From Streptomyces sp. NBC_00353 (GTDB taxonomy: Bacteria; Actinomycetota; Actinomycetes; Streptomycetales; Streptomycetaceae): a stretch of DNA of 64,000 bases. Positions within the stretch are counted from its first letter, which is position 1. Each line of letters begins with the position of its first letter. Made by a program: the position numbers and the translations under genes. The stretch spans positions 1,984,001 through 2,048,000 of the forward strand of contig NZ_CP107985.1 in assembly GCF_036108815.1 (NCBI RefSeq). The letters run 5' to 3'. Positions 1 to 8,897 of the stretch are shown here, one piece after another. Below the pieces are notes generated by a model that saw only the letters and a program-made list of their open reading frames with translations, had not been told where the DNA came from and made no database searches.

Positions 1-187
1 CTCCCGTAATTCTTCCGCTAGTTGCGACGCAAGTCCGCGCCGTTCATGGCCCTAGGTACGGGCGGCGGGTGCTTCTTTGTTCAACGCGTCCGCAGAATTT
101 TCCGGGGCCGCAAACGTCCGGCGCCCCAGGTCCCCTCCATCAGGGGAACCTTGGCCGCGGTCCGCGTGTGGTCCGACCAGCCGGAAC

Positions 188-700
188 ATGCTCCCCGTCG
201 TGTACGGATCACTCGTAGGGCGGCTCACCGCAGCCCTCGCCCTCATCTGGCTCCTGGCCGCCCCGGTACCCGCGGCGGCCGACAACTGTTCGTACGCCTC
301 GATCGGGGACGACAGCGAGAACGCGGCGGTCGCCACGACGGGCGACGGGCACTGCCAGGCGGGCCCGGCGCCCAAGCCGACCCCCCGGCCCGAGCCCCCA
401 CCACCGCCTCCGCCCCCTACGCCCCCTCTGCCTCCTCCTCCGCCGCCTCCTCCCCCGCCACCACCGCCACCGCCACCGCCCGCACCGGAACCGGAGCCCG
501 CGCCGCCACCTCCGCCGCCGCCCCCGCCCCCGCCCTCCGCACGCCCCACGCCGCCCCCGCCCAGGCCGGTGGCACTACCCGCCTACCGCAGGCCGCCGCG
601 CAAGGTCCCGCAGCGCGGTCCCTCCCTGGTCACTCTCACCCTGCTGATCACCGCCCCCGCGGTGTTCGCCGTCGCCGTGCTACGTCCCCGCTCCCGATGA
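188..700 (+). CDS. Secreted or anchored proline-rich protein
   Basis: 170 residues. An N-terminal signal sequence (about residues 8-32, ending in a small-residue AAA site) is followed by a short acidic stretch with two cysteines, then about 70 residues that are mostly proline runs broken by E-P pairs. The C-terminus has a hydrophobic segment (about 145-163) and an Arg-rich tail, so the protein is probably membrane-anchored with a stiff polyproline stalk outside. I chose the ATG at 188 because it opens directly onto the signal sequence; a longer frame begins at 77. The next gene starts 15 bases after the stop, so they are probably cotranscribed. Function unknown; a wall-spanning spacer is an inference. 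Confidence 0.7.
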   Translation: MLPVVYGSLVGRLTAALALIWLLAAPVPAAADNCSYASIGDDSENAAVATTGDGHCQAGPAPKPTPRPEPPPPPPPPTPPLPPPPPPPPPPPPPPPPPAPEPEPAPPPPPPPPPPPSARPTPPPPRPVALPAYRRPPRKVPQRGPSLVTLTLLITAPAVFAVAVLRPRSR

Positions 701-715
701 CCCACGGAGAAGCCC

Positions 716-1492
716 ATGTCGGAATGGCTTGTTCTCACCCTCGCCATGGCCGCGGCCTGCGCCGTCGTGCTGACCATCGCCGTACTCAACAACCGCCGGA
801 TCGCGGAGGACGACGACCCGTCGGAAACCCCTGACGTCATCGAGTACATGACGATGATGATCGGCGTGGTGTACGCGATCGTGCTCGGCCTCGCCATCGC
901 GGGCGTCTGGGAGGGTCGCAGCGCCGCCCAGGAGTACGTACGCCAGGAAGCCCAGGCCCTGCACGAAGTGAACGTCCGCTCCTCCGTCTACCCGGCCGAG
1001 GTGCGTTCCCGGATCCGCGCCGACGTCGACGCGTACGTCGGCTATGTCGTCGACGACGAGTGGCAGGCGATGAGCAAGCACGGAGATCTCACCGACCGGG
1101 GCGCGGAACTCCTCGGCCGGGTACGTGCCGATGTCACCGAATACCGGCCGAAGACCGACCACGAGGGGCAGGCCTATCAGCCACTGGTCGACCAGGTCGC
1201 CGCGGCCGACGACGCGCGCAGCGCCCGCGGGCAGAGTGCCGGCGCCACCATGCCGGGCGTCGTCTGGTTCGGTCTGATCACCGGGGCGCTGGTGACCGTC
1301 GGACTGATCTTCACCCTGCAGATCCGCAGAACGTTCCGGGAACTGCTGCTGGCCGGACTGTTCAGCGTGCTCATCGCCTTCCTGCTCTTCCTGATCTGGG
1401 ACTTCGACTCCCCCTTCGGCCGCGGCATCTCCGCCACCGCGGCGCCGTTCCTGGATCTGTTCCCCAACGCGGGGGGCGGGCCGTCGTCCTGA
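716..1492 (+). CDS. DUF4239-type membrane protein
   Basis: 258 residues with hydrophobic segments near residues 4-24, 45-64, 178-200 and 208-230. The soluble part between the second and third carries the pattern of DUF4239 proteins (a Q-E-x-x-A-L-x-E-V-like stretch after TM2 and a charged helical domain). This resembles bestrophin-like or DUF4239 proteins common in Streptomyces, whose function is unknown. GGAGA lies just upstream of the ATG. It follows the proline-rich gene by 15 bases, probably in one transcript. No catalytic motif is visible. Confidence 0.75.
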   Translation: MSEWLVLTLAMAAACAVVLTIAVLNNRRIAEDDDPSETPDVIEYMTMMIGVVYAIVLGLAIAGVWEGRSAAQEYVRQEAQALHEVNVRSSVYPAEVRSRIRADVDAYVGYVVDDEWQAMSKHGDLTDRGAELLGRVRADVTEYRPKTDHEGQAYQPLVDQVAAADDARSARGQSAGATMPGVVWFGLITGALVTVGLIFTLQIRRTFRELLLAGLFSVLIAFLLFLIWDFDSPFGRGISATAAPFLDLFPNAGGGPSS

Positions 1493-1655
1493 CGACATGG
1501 CGGTGCGCCGCCCGAGGGACACCCGTGCCCCATTCGCCGGACCCCGATCGCGCATGATATGCGGCACTTCTAGCGTTTCTCCCATCGAGGTGCATATCTG
1601 ACGCTTTGTGGGAAACCGTTCCGCAGCTGCTCCTCGGGGACTCGGAGGAATCACC

Positions 1656-2186
1656 ATGCGCCCCATAGGTGTCGCACCCGTCGCCCTGCTCGGCGCCACC
1701 GCTCTTGCTCTGACCGCTCCGGCCGCGACCGCGCATGCCGCGATGTCGAAGGAGGCGCCCAGCGCGACCCGACCCATCGTCGCCCCGTCGGTGGTCGCGC
1801 CGGGCGGCCAGGTCACCCTGGCCGCCCGGGGGTGCTCAAAAGCAGCGACGGCCAGTTCGGGCGTCTTCGACAGCATCACCATTCCCAGCGGGGGCACCGC
1901 CGCGGCCACGGTCGACTGGGATGCCAAACCTGGCGCTGCCTATGAAGTGACGTTCATCTGCAATACGTCCCCTACCTCCATGGCGAAGATCCGCCTCACG
2001 ATCTCCGCCGGCAATCCCACACCCACCGGCTCCACGACGATCGCGCGGCACAGCGTGCAGGGTGGCCTCGGCGGCATCGGCCGGATGAGTTCCGCGGAGG
2101 TCGTCGGCGCTACCGCACTCGCAGTGGTCGCCACCACCGGCGCGGTCTTCGTGATGCGCCGGCGGAAGGAGAGCCGTCACCACTGA
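1656..2186 (+). CDS. Secreted protein with C-terminal membrane anchor
   Basis: 176 residues. The ATG at 1656 follows a good GGAGGA (1644-1649) and opens onto a signal peptide (residues 1-29, cleavage near AHA-A). The middle is a small beta-rich-looking domain with two cysteines. The C-terminus has a Gly-rich linker, a hydrophobic segment (about 148-166) and a basic tail RRRKESRHH. This looks like a sortase substrate layout, but I do not see a clear LPxTG or LAxTG motif before the segment. In streptomycetes this kind of gene often sits next to a class F sortase, and a decayed sortase indeed follows at 2631. The exact role is unknown. Confidence 0.65.
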   Translation: MRPIGVAPVALLGATALALTAPAATAHAAMSKEAPSATRPIVAPSVVAPGGQVTLAARGCSKAATASSGVFDSITIPSGGTAAATVDWDAKPGAAYEVTFICNTSPTSMAKIRLTISAGNPTPTGSTTIARHSVQGGLGGIGRMSSAEVVGATALAVVATTGAVFVMRRRKESRHH

Positions 2187-2212
2187 ACGGCGCGAGCCGA
2201 CGGTGGAACGTC

Positions 2213-2249
2213 CGTCGCCCCGGGTCCTGATCCAGGACCCGGGGCGACG
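2213..2249 (+). terminator. Strong hairpin after the secreted-protein gene
   Basis: Perfect 17-bp inverted repeat (2213-2229 and 2233-2249) with a 3-nt loop, starting 26 bases after the stop codon at 2186. There is no T-run, which is usual for Streptomyces terminators. It separates the secreted-protein gene from the decayed sortase. Confidence 0.75.
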
Positions 2250-2630
2250 CGCACACCGGACCGATGATCCGACACATCCCGTCAGCATTCATTGATCTGA
2301 CGGGACCGCATGTAATGGATGGACAGAATCGTCACCCGGTCCCGGCTCCTATGAGGACGACCTCTCGGCCGGCCACTCCTTCGCTCTTCCCTGATCGCCG
2401 CCCGGGCGCCGCGCGCCTAGTGTTCCTAGCATCGCGACGAAGGGAGAACCGTGACTCCTCCCCCTCGTAAACGAGGCGGCTTCTCACCTGACCCCACGGG
2501 GTCTCATGACGGCCAAGCCCTGACCGCTGCCGAAGCAGGATCACAGGCTACTACGCAGCTTCGCGGCTCCGAATCTCAAGATGCGTTTCCCGCCAGGCCT
2601 GAAGGCCGGAATGCCCACCCAAGATCAGGG
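2250..2630. other. Non-coding stretch before the sortase remnant
   Basis: About 380 bases without a convincing gene. It contains a GGGAGAACCGTGAC ribosome-site-like sequence near 2441 with no sensible protein behind it. A small hairpin follows (CCTCG-TAAA-CGAGG, within about 2463-2478), embedded in a longer imperfect fold from 2451 to 2487. The fold could be a terminator or the edge of a lost mobile element, but no transposase or terminal repeats are visible. Confidence 0.4.
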
Positions 2631-3238
2631 ATGGGCCGGGACCACTGGCGCGTCGAGCGGACCAGATACTCGCCCTGGGGCGCGCTCGCCCTGGTACTGC
2701 TCACCGGGCTCGCCCTGGTGCGGAACGGTCCGGACCCCTCGCCGGCCCCGCCCCAACCGGTCCCCGCTGTCTCGGCCCACCGCCATCAGGCGTCCGCCGG
2801 TGCGCCTCCAGCGGACGTCACGGTGCGGGCGCCGGCCCACGCCCCCGCCTCGCGCGTGGTCATCCCCGCGATCCGGGTCGACGCGCCGCTCGTCGATGTG
2901 GACCTGGAGCCGGACGGCTCGCTCGGGACACCCCTTCCGGAGGATCCTCAGCTCGTCGGGTCGACACCATGGCGGGACCTGCGGTGTTCCACGACCTCGG
3001 TTCGCTGAGGAAGGGCAACCGGATCGAGGTGCCACGCCACGACGGCCGGGTCGCGGTGTTCGAGGTCTACGGGGTAGAGGTGCTCTCCACAGCCGACTTC
3101 CCCGGCGACCGGGTGTACCGCGACACCGGCAGGGCGGAGCTGCGGCTCATCACCCACGGCGGCTGCACGACACCCGACGGCCCCGACGGCCCCGACGGCA
3201 GTGTCGTCGTCTTCGCCCGCCTGGCCGCGACCCTCTGA
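2631..3238 (+). pseudogene. Decayed class F sortase
   Basis: The first half (2631 to about 2957) reads a signal anchor and the sortase start IPAIRVDAPL followed by LEPDGSL. The second half continues in another frame as VDTMAGPAVFHDLGSL, RKGNRIEV and so on to 3238. The break lies near 2958-2962, where family members have about 20 residues ending in the catalytic His of GHVD. Here the segment and that His are missing, and the frame shifts. In the second half the catalytic site, normally LRLITC, reads LRLITH; a Cys occurs three residues later. Loss of both catalytic residues plus the frameshift argues for a true pseudogene rather than one sequencing error. Confidence 0.8.
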
Positions 3239-3441
3239 TACCGGGCCGAGCAGCCCGCCGCCGCGCGTTCAGCCGCGGTGCGGCACCGTGATCCGGCGGC
3301 CGTCGTCGGGAGCGGCGTCCTGCGCTCCGGAGCGCTTTGCACCCAATGGAGGGAGCGCACCCGTGGTAACCGGCGGCTCCGGACCCGGCAGCGGGGCAGC
3401 CCGGGTCGGGGGTGGCGGCGGGAGCGGCTAACCTCACTGCC

Positions 3442-3903
3442 GTGACAGAGCAGCAGCCCCACCAGTTCGAACGTGGCACAGACGGTCCGAAGGTGATCGT
3501 CGCGGGCCTCGACGGGTCCGATTCCTCGATGCGCGCCGCCGCGTACGCCGCCGGGCTGGCCCGCCGGCAGCGCGCCTTGCTCGCCCTCGTCTATGTGCAG
3601 CCCGTGATGCCCGCGGGTGCCGCGCTCGGCGCCCCGGTCGCCGACACGACCGGCGAGGTCGCGGAGGGTCTGGTGAGCGAGATCCGTGCGGCGACCGAGC
3701 GGCTGAAGGACATATGGGATGTGCGCTGGGAGTTCCACACCTTCCGCGGTGATCCGTACAACGGGCTGGTCACCGCGGCCGACGAACTCAAGGCGGACGC
3801 CGTGGTGGTGGGCGCGTCGGAGTCGGCGGGGCACCGGTTCATCGGTTCGGTGGCGATCCGGCTGGTGAAGGCGGGGCGCTGGCCCGTCACCGTCGTTCCG
3901 TAA
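3442..3903 (+). CDS. Universal stress protein (UspA family)
   Basis: 153 residues, single Usp domain. The N-terminal strand VIVAGLDGSDSS matches the nucleotide-binding start of the family. The C-terminal VVVGASESAG-x8-GSVAIRLVKAG-x5-TVVP corresponds to the G-x2-G-x9-G-S/T ATP-binding loop, here with GA in place of the usual first G-x-x-G. The start is taken as GTG at 3442; a GTG at 3412 would add ten unlikely residues. It is a single-gene unit, convergent with the binding-protein gene downstream. Members bind ATP or act in stress adaptation; the specific role is unknown. Confidence 0.85.
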   Translation: MTEQQPHQFERGTDGPKVIVAGLDGSDSSMRAAAYAAGLARRQRALLALVYVQPVMPAGAALGAPVADTTGEVAEGLVSEIRAATERLKDIWDVRWEFHTFRGDPYNGLVTAADELKADAVVVGASESAGHRFIGSVAIRLVKAGRWPVTVVP

Positions 3904-3943
3904 CCGGCCGACGATGTCGGGGCGGCCCCCGCCTTCCGGGCCG

Positions 3944-5584
3944 TCAGGCGTTCTTCTCGATGGACTTCTGGAACTCCCGGGCCATTTGGTCCAGCCCCTT
4001 GGAGCGCCACTCGGTCCAGAACGGCTTCCACTCGCCGATCTTCTTGCGGCCGCTGACGATGTCGTTGACCAGGTCCGTGGCCTCGGTCGACATGCGCCCG
4101 TAGTGCTCGGTGTACGCGTCGGAGTAGTGGCCCACCGTCGGGTTGGCGATGGCGGTCTCGATGAGCTTCTGCTCGACGGCGTACATCGCCTTCACGTCCT
4201 CGGGGCCGTGGGTGCCGGGAAAGGCCGAGGGCAGCAGCGCGAACGGTGCGGTCGTCGCGGTCGCCAGTCCGCTGTAGAACCCCTCGACCTGCTGCTTCCC
4301 CTTCTTGGTGCGCTGCGGGAAGCCCTGCTCGTCGTACGTGAAGTCGGCTCCCTCGGTGCCGAACTCCAGGAGCTCGCGCTCCTTGCTGCCGAACGGCGCA
4401 GCGAGGTAGTTCAGCACGCCGAGCAGCATCCGTACCCGCTTCTCGCTGCCCTTCTTGATCGCGGTGTAGCCGATCGTGCCCAGGTGGTAGTGGTGGTTCG
4501 GCCGGCGGCCGCCCGCGGCGAACGGGATCAGGATCTCCGCCGCGAGCGACGGGTCGTTGGTACGGAGGTTGGCACGGGCGCCGGACGGATTGGCGAACAC
4601 CGTGGCGCCGATGGATCCCTGCGCCATCTTCAGATAGGCGTCGGCCATCTTCGGGTCGCCGGGGTAGAAGACACCGGCCTGCTTGAGTTTGAGCACGAAG
4701 TCGAGTGCCGCCAGGTACTCGTCGGTCTCCTGCCAGAAGGTGAGCGAGCCGTCCTTGTTCTGCCGCCACTTGTTCGGGGTGCCGAAGCACTGGCTCATCA
4801 CGCTGACGGCATTGACATAGATCGGTTCCAGCGCCCAGACCTTGCCGCCGGTGACCTCCTTGCACTTGGCCAGGAACTCGTCCGGGCTGCTCGCGGACAG
4901 GCCACCCGCCTTCTCCCAGACCTTGGGGTTGCCGGCGTAGACCTGGCCGAACGCAGGATAGGGGCTCGGCGCGCCCCAGATCTTGCCGTTGACCACGGCG
5001 GTCTTCCAGTGTGCGGGGGTCATCGCGGCGAGGTTCGGGTAGTCCTTGACCGCGTCACCCGAGACGTACTCGGTGATGTCGGCGCACTTCGATTCCAGCA
5101 GCTGGGCAATGTGCTGGATGCCCTGGTTGGGCGGTATCCACATCAGGTCGGGCAGGTCCCCGCCGGCGACGGTGGCGGAGAACTTCTCCTCGTACCCGGG
5201 ATCCGTGCCGAGGATCGCGGAGAGGTCGACGCCGAGCTCCTTGTTGATCTTCTGCCAGTGCTCGTTGGACCCTTTGGGGAGCGGCGGCTGGGTCCAGATC
5301 TCGGTGAGCAGGGTGACCTTCGAGCCGTCACCGGGGGCCTTGGGGACGCTCTGGATCAGCTCCTTGGGGTACGAGAGGTAGCCCGCGGAGAGGCCCTTCG
5401 CATTGGCCGGCAGATCGGGTGTGATCTTGGTGAAGGGGACGTACGCGGGAAGCTTCACCTTTGCCGAGGCGGCTTCGGTCCGGTGGCCGGTGGACGAACC
5501 GCAGCCGGTGAGCGCGGTGGCGGCGGCGCCCGCCGCGACGGCGGTGCTCAGGCCGAGGAAAGTGCGTCGGGACATGCCGGTCAT
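3944..5584 (-). CDS. Extracellular sugar-binding lipoprotein of an ABC importer
   Basis: 546 residues. The N-terminus has a twin-arginine motif (SRRTFLGLS) and a lipobox LTGC at about residues 25-28, so it is exported via Tat and lipidated. The long body resembles family 1 extracellular solute-binding proteins of the LplA/YtcQ type that partner with LplB/YtcP permeases. The ATG at 5584 is preceded by GGAG. It is the third gene of a minus-strand unit (permease, permease, binding protein) with 67 bases to the preceding gene. The substrate is probably an oligosaccharide, inferred from the neighbouring ROK regulator and glycoside hydrolase. Confidence 0.9.
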   Translation of the reverse strand: MTGMSRRTFLGLSTAVAAGAAATALTGCGSSTGHRTEAASAKVKLPAYVPFTKITPDLPANAKGLSAGYLSYPKELIQSVPKAPGDGSKVTLLTEIWTQPPLPKGSNEHWQKINKELGVDLSAILGTDPGYEEKFSATVAGGDLPDLMWIPPNQGIQHIAQLLESKCADITEYVSGDAVKDYPNLAAMTPAHWKTAVVNGKIWGAPSPYPAFGQVYAGNPKVWEKAGGLSASSPDEFLAKCKEVTGGKVWALEPIYVNAVSVMSQCFGTPNKWRQNKDGSLTFWQETDEYLAALDFVLKLKQAGVFYPGDPKMADAYLKMAQGSIGATVFANPSGARANLRTNDPSLAAEILIPFAAGGRRPNHHYHLGTIGYTAIKKGSEKRVRMLLGVLNYLAAPFGSKERELLEFGTEGADFTYDEQGFPQRTKKGKQQVEGFYSGLATATTAPFALLPSAFPGTHGPEDVKAMYAVEQKLIETAIANPTVGHYSDAYTEHYGRMSTEATDLVNDIVSGRKKIGEWKPFWTEWRSKGLDQMAREFQKSIEKNA

Positions 5585-5651
5585 GGAAATCTCCGCAACA
5601 GGGTGAGAGGGGGGACGGGTGAGGGGAAGGACGGCGAGGAGCGGGCGTGGG

Positions 5652-6572
5652 TCAGCCCTTGATCGCGCCGGTGAGCACGCCCTTGGTGAAGTACTTCTGG
5701 AGGAACGGGTAGAGCAGCAGAATCGGGATCAGCGCGATCATGACGACAGCCATGGAGATCGACTGCTGAGGCGGCAGATGGGCCACGCCGAGCTGGTCGG
5801 CCGCCATCTGCTTGTTCTGCACCACATAGGTCCGCAGCAGCAGCTGGACCGGCCACTTCCCGGAGTCGTTGAGGTAGAGCATCGCGTTGAAGAACGCGTT
5901 CCAGTACGTCACCGCATAGAAGAGCCCGACGACGGCGATGACGCCTTTGGAGAGCGGCAGCACGATCCGGGTGAGGATCCGCCAGTCGCCCGCACCGTCG
6001 ATCCGGGCCGCCTGGTAGAGCTCGTCGGGGATGTTCATGAAGAACGCCCGCATCACCACCAGGTTGAAGGCGTTGACCAGGCCCGGCAGGATCAGCGCCC
6101 AGTAGGAATCGAGCAGACCGAGCTCCCTGACCAGGACGTACATCGGAATCATGCCGGGGGCGAAGAGCAGCGTGAACAGGACGAGCAGCAGGACGGGTTT
6201 GCTGCCGGGGACGCCTCGCTTGCTCAGCGCGTAGGCCAGGGCGATGGTCGTCAGGAGGGAGAGTGCCGTGCCGACGCCGGTGATCAGGACGCTGACCGTG
6301 ACGGCGCGGGTGACCAGTCCGCCGGACAGGATCGTGCGGTAGGCCTGCAAGGTCGGCTCGGTCGGGAAGAGGACATACCCGCCGGCGGCCGTGATCTCCT
6401 CGCGGGAGGCGAGACTGGTGGAGAGCACGATGAGGAACGGCACTGTCATCACAGCGACGATGACAGTGATCACGACGGCCTTGGCGGCCGAGCCGAGCCG
6501 GGTGGGCGGCTCCTCCCAGGCGGCCCGGCGGTCCGTGGTCCTGGGCTTCGACAAGGGCAGTCCGATGCTCAT
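5652..6572 (-). CDS. Carbohydrate ABC transporter permease (MalG/YtcP type)
   Basis: 306 residues with six predicted membrane helices. The EAA loop reads ELYQAARIDGAGDWRILTRI, followed by VLPLSK, the interaction site for the ATPase. The start ATG at 6572 overlaps the stop of the upstream permease (ATGA), showing translational coupling; longer reading upstream is out-of-frame shadow. It pairs with the 6569-7561 permease and the binding protein at 3944. No ATPase gene lies here, so the importer probably borrows a shared MsiK-like ATPase, as is known for many Streptomyces sugar importers. Confidence 0.92.
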   Translation of the reverse strand: MSIGLPLSKPRTTDRRAAWEEPPTRLGSAAKAVVITVIVAVMTVPFLIVLSTSLASREEITAAGGYVLFPTEPTLQAYRTILSGGLVTRAVTVSVLITGVGTALSLLTTIALAYALSKRGVPGSKPVLLLVLFTLLFAPGMIPMYVLVRELGLLDSYWALILPGLVNAFNLVVMRAFFMNIPDELYQAARIDGAGDWRILTRIVLPLSKGVIAVVGLFYAVTYWNAFFNAMLYLNDSGKWPVQLLLRTYVVQNKQMAADQLGVAHLPPQQSISMAVVMIALIPILLLYPFLQKYFTKGVLTGAIKG

Positions 6573-7561
6573 CTGCTGTACACCCCTTGCTCTCCGAATG
6601 CGTGAGCCAGCCGGTTGGCGCCCCAGATCATCAGTGCGCCGACCACGCCCTTGACCAGGCCGGCGGCGGCGCCGATGCCCCAGTCGCCGTAGACAACGCC
6701 GTGGTAGTAGACGTAGGTGTCGAGCACCTCGGCGGCCCGGGCGCCGACCGCGTCGCGCTGCAGCAGGAACTGTTCGAAGCCGACGGACAGTACGTCGCCG
6801 AGGCGCAGCACCAGCAGCATGATCGTGACTCCGCGGACGGCGGGCAGCGTGACATGCCACATGCGCCGCCAGGGTCCGGCACCGTCCACGGCGGCCGATT
6901 CGTACAGGCTCTGGTCGACGTTGGCGAGCGCCGCCAGATAAATGATCATGCCCCAGCCGATGTCCTTCCAGATCACCTGTGCGGTGATCAGCACGGGGAA
7001 GGTGCCGGGGTCGGTCATCACGTCGAGGGCCGAAAGGCCATGGTCACGAAGGAAGTTGCTGATCAGTCCGGCGCCGCCGACCACTTGCTGGAAGAGGGCG
7101 ACGACCAGCACCCAGGAGATGAAGTGCGGAAGGTAGACGACACTCTGCACGAACCTCTTGACGCGGCTGCTGACCAGGCTGTTGATGAGCAGGGCGAGGG
7201 CCAGCGGGGCCGGAAAGAAGAAGATCAGTTGCAACGCGGCGAAGGCGAGGGTGTTGCGTACGGCCTCCCAGAACGCCGGATCCGAGAACATCTCCTGGAA
7301 GTTGGCCAGGCCCACCAGGGGGCTGTCCTTGAAGCCGATGAACGGCTGGTAGTCCTGGAAGGCGACGATGTTGCCCAGCATCGGCACGTAGAAGAAGACG
7401 GCGAAGAAGAGCAGGCCCGGGGCCATCAGGGCGAGCATCACCCAGTTGTTGCGCAGCCGGACCCGCACGGGTACGCGCCGCAGCGGGGGCCGACCGCTCT
7501 CGGCCCTGGGCTCGGGTGGGGACGCGGCCCGTGGGCTGCGTGCTGTTGCAGCGGATGTCAC
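6569..7561 (-). CDS. Carbohydrate ABC transporter permease (LplB type)
   Basis: 330 residues. After an Arg/Pro-rich cytoplasmic N-terminus, six hydrophobic helices follow; the EAA-like loop reads SLYESAAVDGAGPWRRMWHV. The GTG at 7561 is preceded by GGGAG at suitable spacing, so I prefer it to a farther ATG at 7624. This is the first gene of the importer unit. The upstream region contains a CAACTTTCC motif shared with the ROK-hydrolase intergenic region. Confidence 0.9.
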   Translation of the reverse strand: MTSAATARSPRAASPPEPRAESGRPPLRRVPVRVRLRNNWVMLALMAPGLLFFAVFFYVPMLGNIVAFQDYQPFIGFKDSPLVGLANFQEMFSDPAFWEAVRNTLAFAALQLIFFFPAPLALALLINSLVSSRVKRFVQSVVYLPHFISWVLVVALFQQVVGGAGLISNFLRDHGLSALDVMTDPGTFPVLITAQVIWKDIGWGMIIYLAALANVDQSLYESAAVDGAGPWRRMWHVTLPAVRGVTIMLLVLRLGDVLSVGFEQFLLQRDAVGARAAEVLDTYVYYHGVVYGDWGIGAAAGLVKGVVGALMIWGANRLAHAFGEQGVYSR

Positions 7562-7600
7562 ACGTACTCCCTGGCCTGACGGCTCGACGAATTTAGAAAC

Positions 7601-7615
7601 CAACTTTCCGAAAAG
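7601..7615. promoter_or_regulatory. Candidate ROK operator before the importer
   Basis: CAACTTTCCGAAAAG lies between the ROK gene and the first permease gene. It contains CAACTTTCC, which recurs as CAACTTACC at 8858, and a near-palindrome CTTTCCGAAAAG. AT-rich sites of this kind are typical of ROK repressor boxes; binding here is an inference. Confidence 0.4.
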
Positions 7616-7660
7616 AGTGGCCACATCATCGAAGCGTCACGCCAGTAGGTCAACAGCCAA

Positions 7661-8800
7661 TTAGTCCTGGGCAGTTGGACTTTTCTGCACGGCGTGATCG
7701 ATGCGTTCCAATGCCAGCCGGGCTGCCCCGATTGCAGTTGATTCCTCGCCCAGTGCGGAGTTCCGCACGGATGGCGCATTCGGGCAGCGGCCCGCCAGCT
7801 CCGCGGCGAACGGCTCGCTTAGCAGCGCGCCGGCCCGGGAGATGCCGCCGCCCAGCACCACCAGTTCCGGATCGAGCGCGGCAACGTGGGGCGCCAGACA
7901 TTCGGCGAGCGACTCGGCGAAGGCGCGCAGGGCGTACCGTGCGCCGCCGTCCCCGGCGGCCGCGGCCTCGACCACTGCGCGGGCGGCGCTGTTCCGGGTG
8001 GGCAGCTCGGCGCCCTGGTGTCCGGCGGCCCAGTCCAGGAGCCGTCGGTAGGCCGCCGACCAGCCGTCCGGGGGCAGCAGTTCGCCGGCTGCACCGCCGT
8101 GGCCCCGGTGCAGTCTGCCGTGCAGCCACAGGCCGATGCCGGGGCGGTTGCCGACGTACAAATAAATGGCGTCCCGTACGCCGACGGCCACTCCCCCGGC
8201 GCATTCGGCGAGCGTCGCAAGCTGGATGTCGTTGCCGACCAACACCGGCCCCGGCGCGCAGTCGGCGAGCTCGTGGCCCAGGTCGAGTCCGGTCCAGCCG
8301 GGCAGCGCGGTGCTCCGCACCACCCGGCCCGCCAGGTCCACCATGCCGCTGGTGCCGATCCCGGTGGCGAGGGGGCGGACCCCGGCGGCCTCCGGCTTGG
8401 CCAGGCAGGCCTCGATCGCCCCGCGGACGGCCTTGAGTCGTCGCCGAGCGGTCATGGCGGGGGTGACGACGACGCGCTGTGCGGCGACCGTGCGGCCGAG
8501 CAGGTCCACGGCGTGGACCAGCACCTTGTGCGCTCCGATGTCCACACCGACGACATGTCCCGCCTCGGCCCGGAAGCGGAACCGGCGGGCCGGACGGCCG
8601 ACGGCGCCGCTGCTGGCCTCCAGCTCCACCAGCATGCCCTCACGCAACAACTGTGCCGTGAGGTCCTGGGCGGTCGGCCGGGACACCCCGATCAGCCCGG
8701 CGAGCTCCGGCACGGTCACCTCGTTGCGTTCCCGCATCACCCGTAGCGCGGCGGCCGTGTTCAGTCGGCGCAGCAGCGAGGCGTCCCCACCCCGGTCCAT
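7661..8800 (-). CDS. ROK-family transcriptional regulator
   Basis: 379 residues. An N-terminal winged helix (about 10-70, with VPELAGLIGVSRPTAQDL) is joined to a ROK domain starting VVGVDIGAHKVLVHAVDL. The usual zinc-binding CxCGxxGCxE motif is not visible, so the sugar/zinc site is probably altered. The ATG at 8800 has GGAGAG upstream. It lies between the importer genes (same strand, 99-base gap) and a divergent glycoside hydrolase (97-base gap), and probably controls both. Such proteins release DNA on binding a sugar or sugar phosphate. Confidence 0.88.
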   Translation of the reverse strand: MDRGGDASLLRRLNTAAALRVMRERNEVTVPELAGLIGVSRPTAQDLTAQLLREGMLVELEASSGAVGRPARRFRFRAEAGHVVGVDIGAHKVLVHAVDLLGRTVAAQRVVVTPAMTARRRLKAVRGAIEACLAKPEAAGVRPLATGIGTSGMVDLAGRVVRSTALPGWTGLDLGHELADCAPGPVLVGNDIQLATLAECAGGVAVGVRDAIYLYVGNRPGIGLWLHGRLHRGHGGAAGELLPPDGWSAAYRRLLDWAAGHQGAELPTRNSAARAVVEAAAAGDGGARYALRAFAESLAECLAPHVAALDPELVVLGGGISRAGALLSEPFAAELAGRCPNAPSVRNSALGEESTAIGAARLALERIDHAVQKSPTAQD

Positions 8801-8857
8801 GGCCTCTCCCTTGACAGCGTGATCGAAGTCTCTCCATGGTGGCCCATGGCGATTGAG

Positions 8858-8866
8858 CAACTTACC
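8858..8866. promoter_or_regulatory. Candidate ROK operator in the divergent promoter
   Basis: CAACTTACC in the 97-base region between the ROK gene and the glycoside hydrolase gene, followed by AT-rich TAATAAATA, unusual for this GC-rich DNA. It matches the CAACTTTCC site before the importer at 8 of 9 positions, suggesting one regulator acts at both. Confidence 0.4.
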
Positions 8867-8897
8867 TAATAAATAGCGCCCTTGAGGGAGTGCGGAC

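Noticed and set aside
1..187. Coding sequence at the left edge
   Set aside because: No frame shows family resemblance; treated as the leader of the proline-rich gene.
52..549. Minus-strand poly-glycine open frame
   Set aside because: It is the reverse reading of the proline-codon run in the plus-strand proline-rich gene.
2440..2500. Possible right end of an IS200/IS605-like element
   Set aside because: The small hairpin and flanks only vaguely resemble such ends, and no transposase, TnpB or repeat is present.
3914..5662. Long plus-strand open frame opposite the binding-protein gene
   Set aside because: It is the antisense of a clear Tat lipoprotein gene; its composition (many Val-Gly-Leu-Glu runs) is typical of GC-driven shadows.
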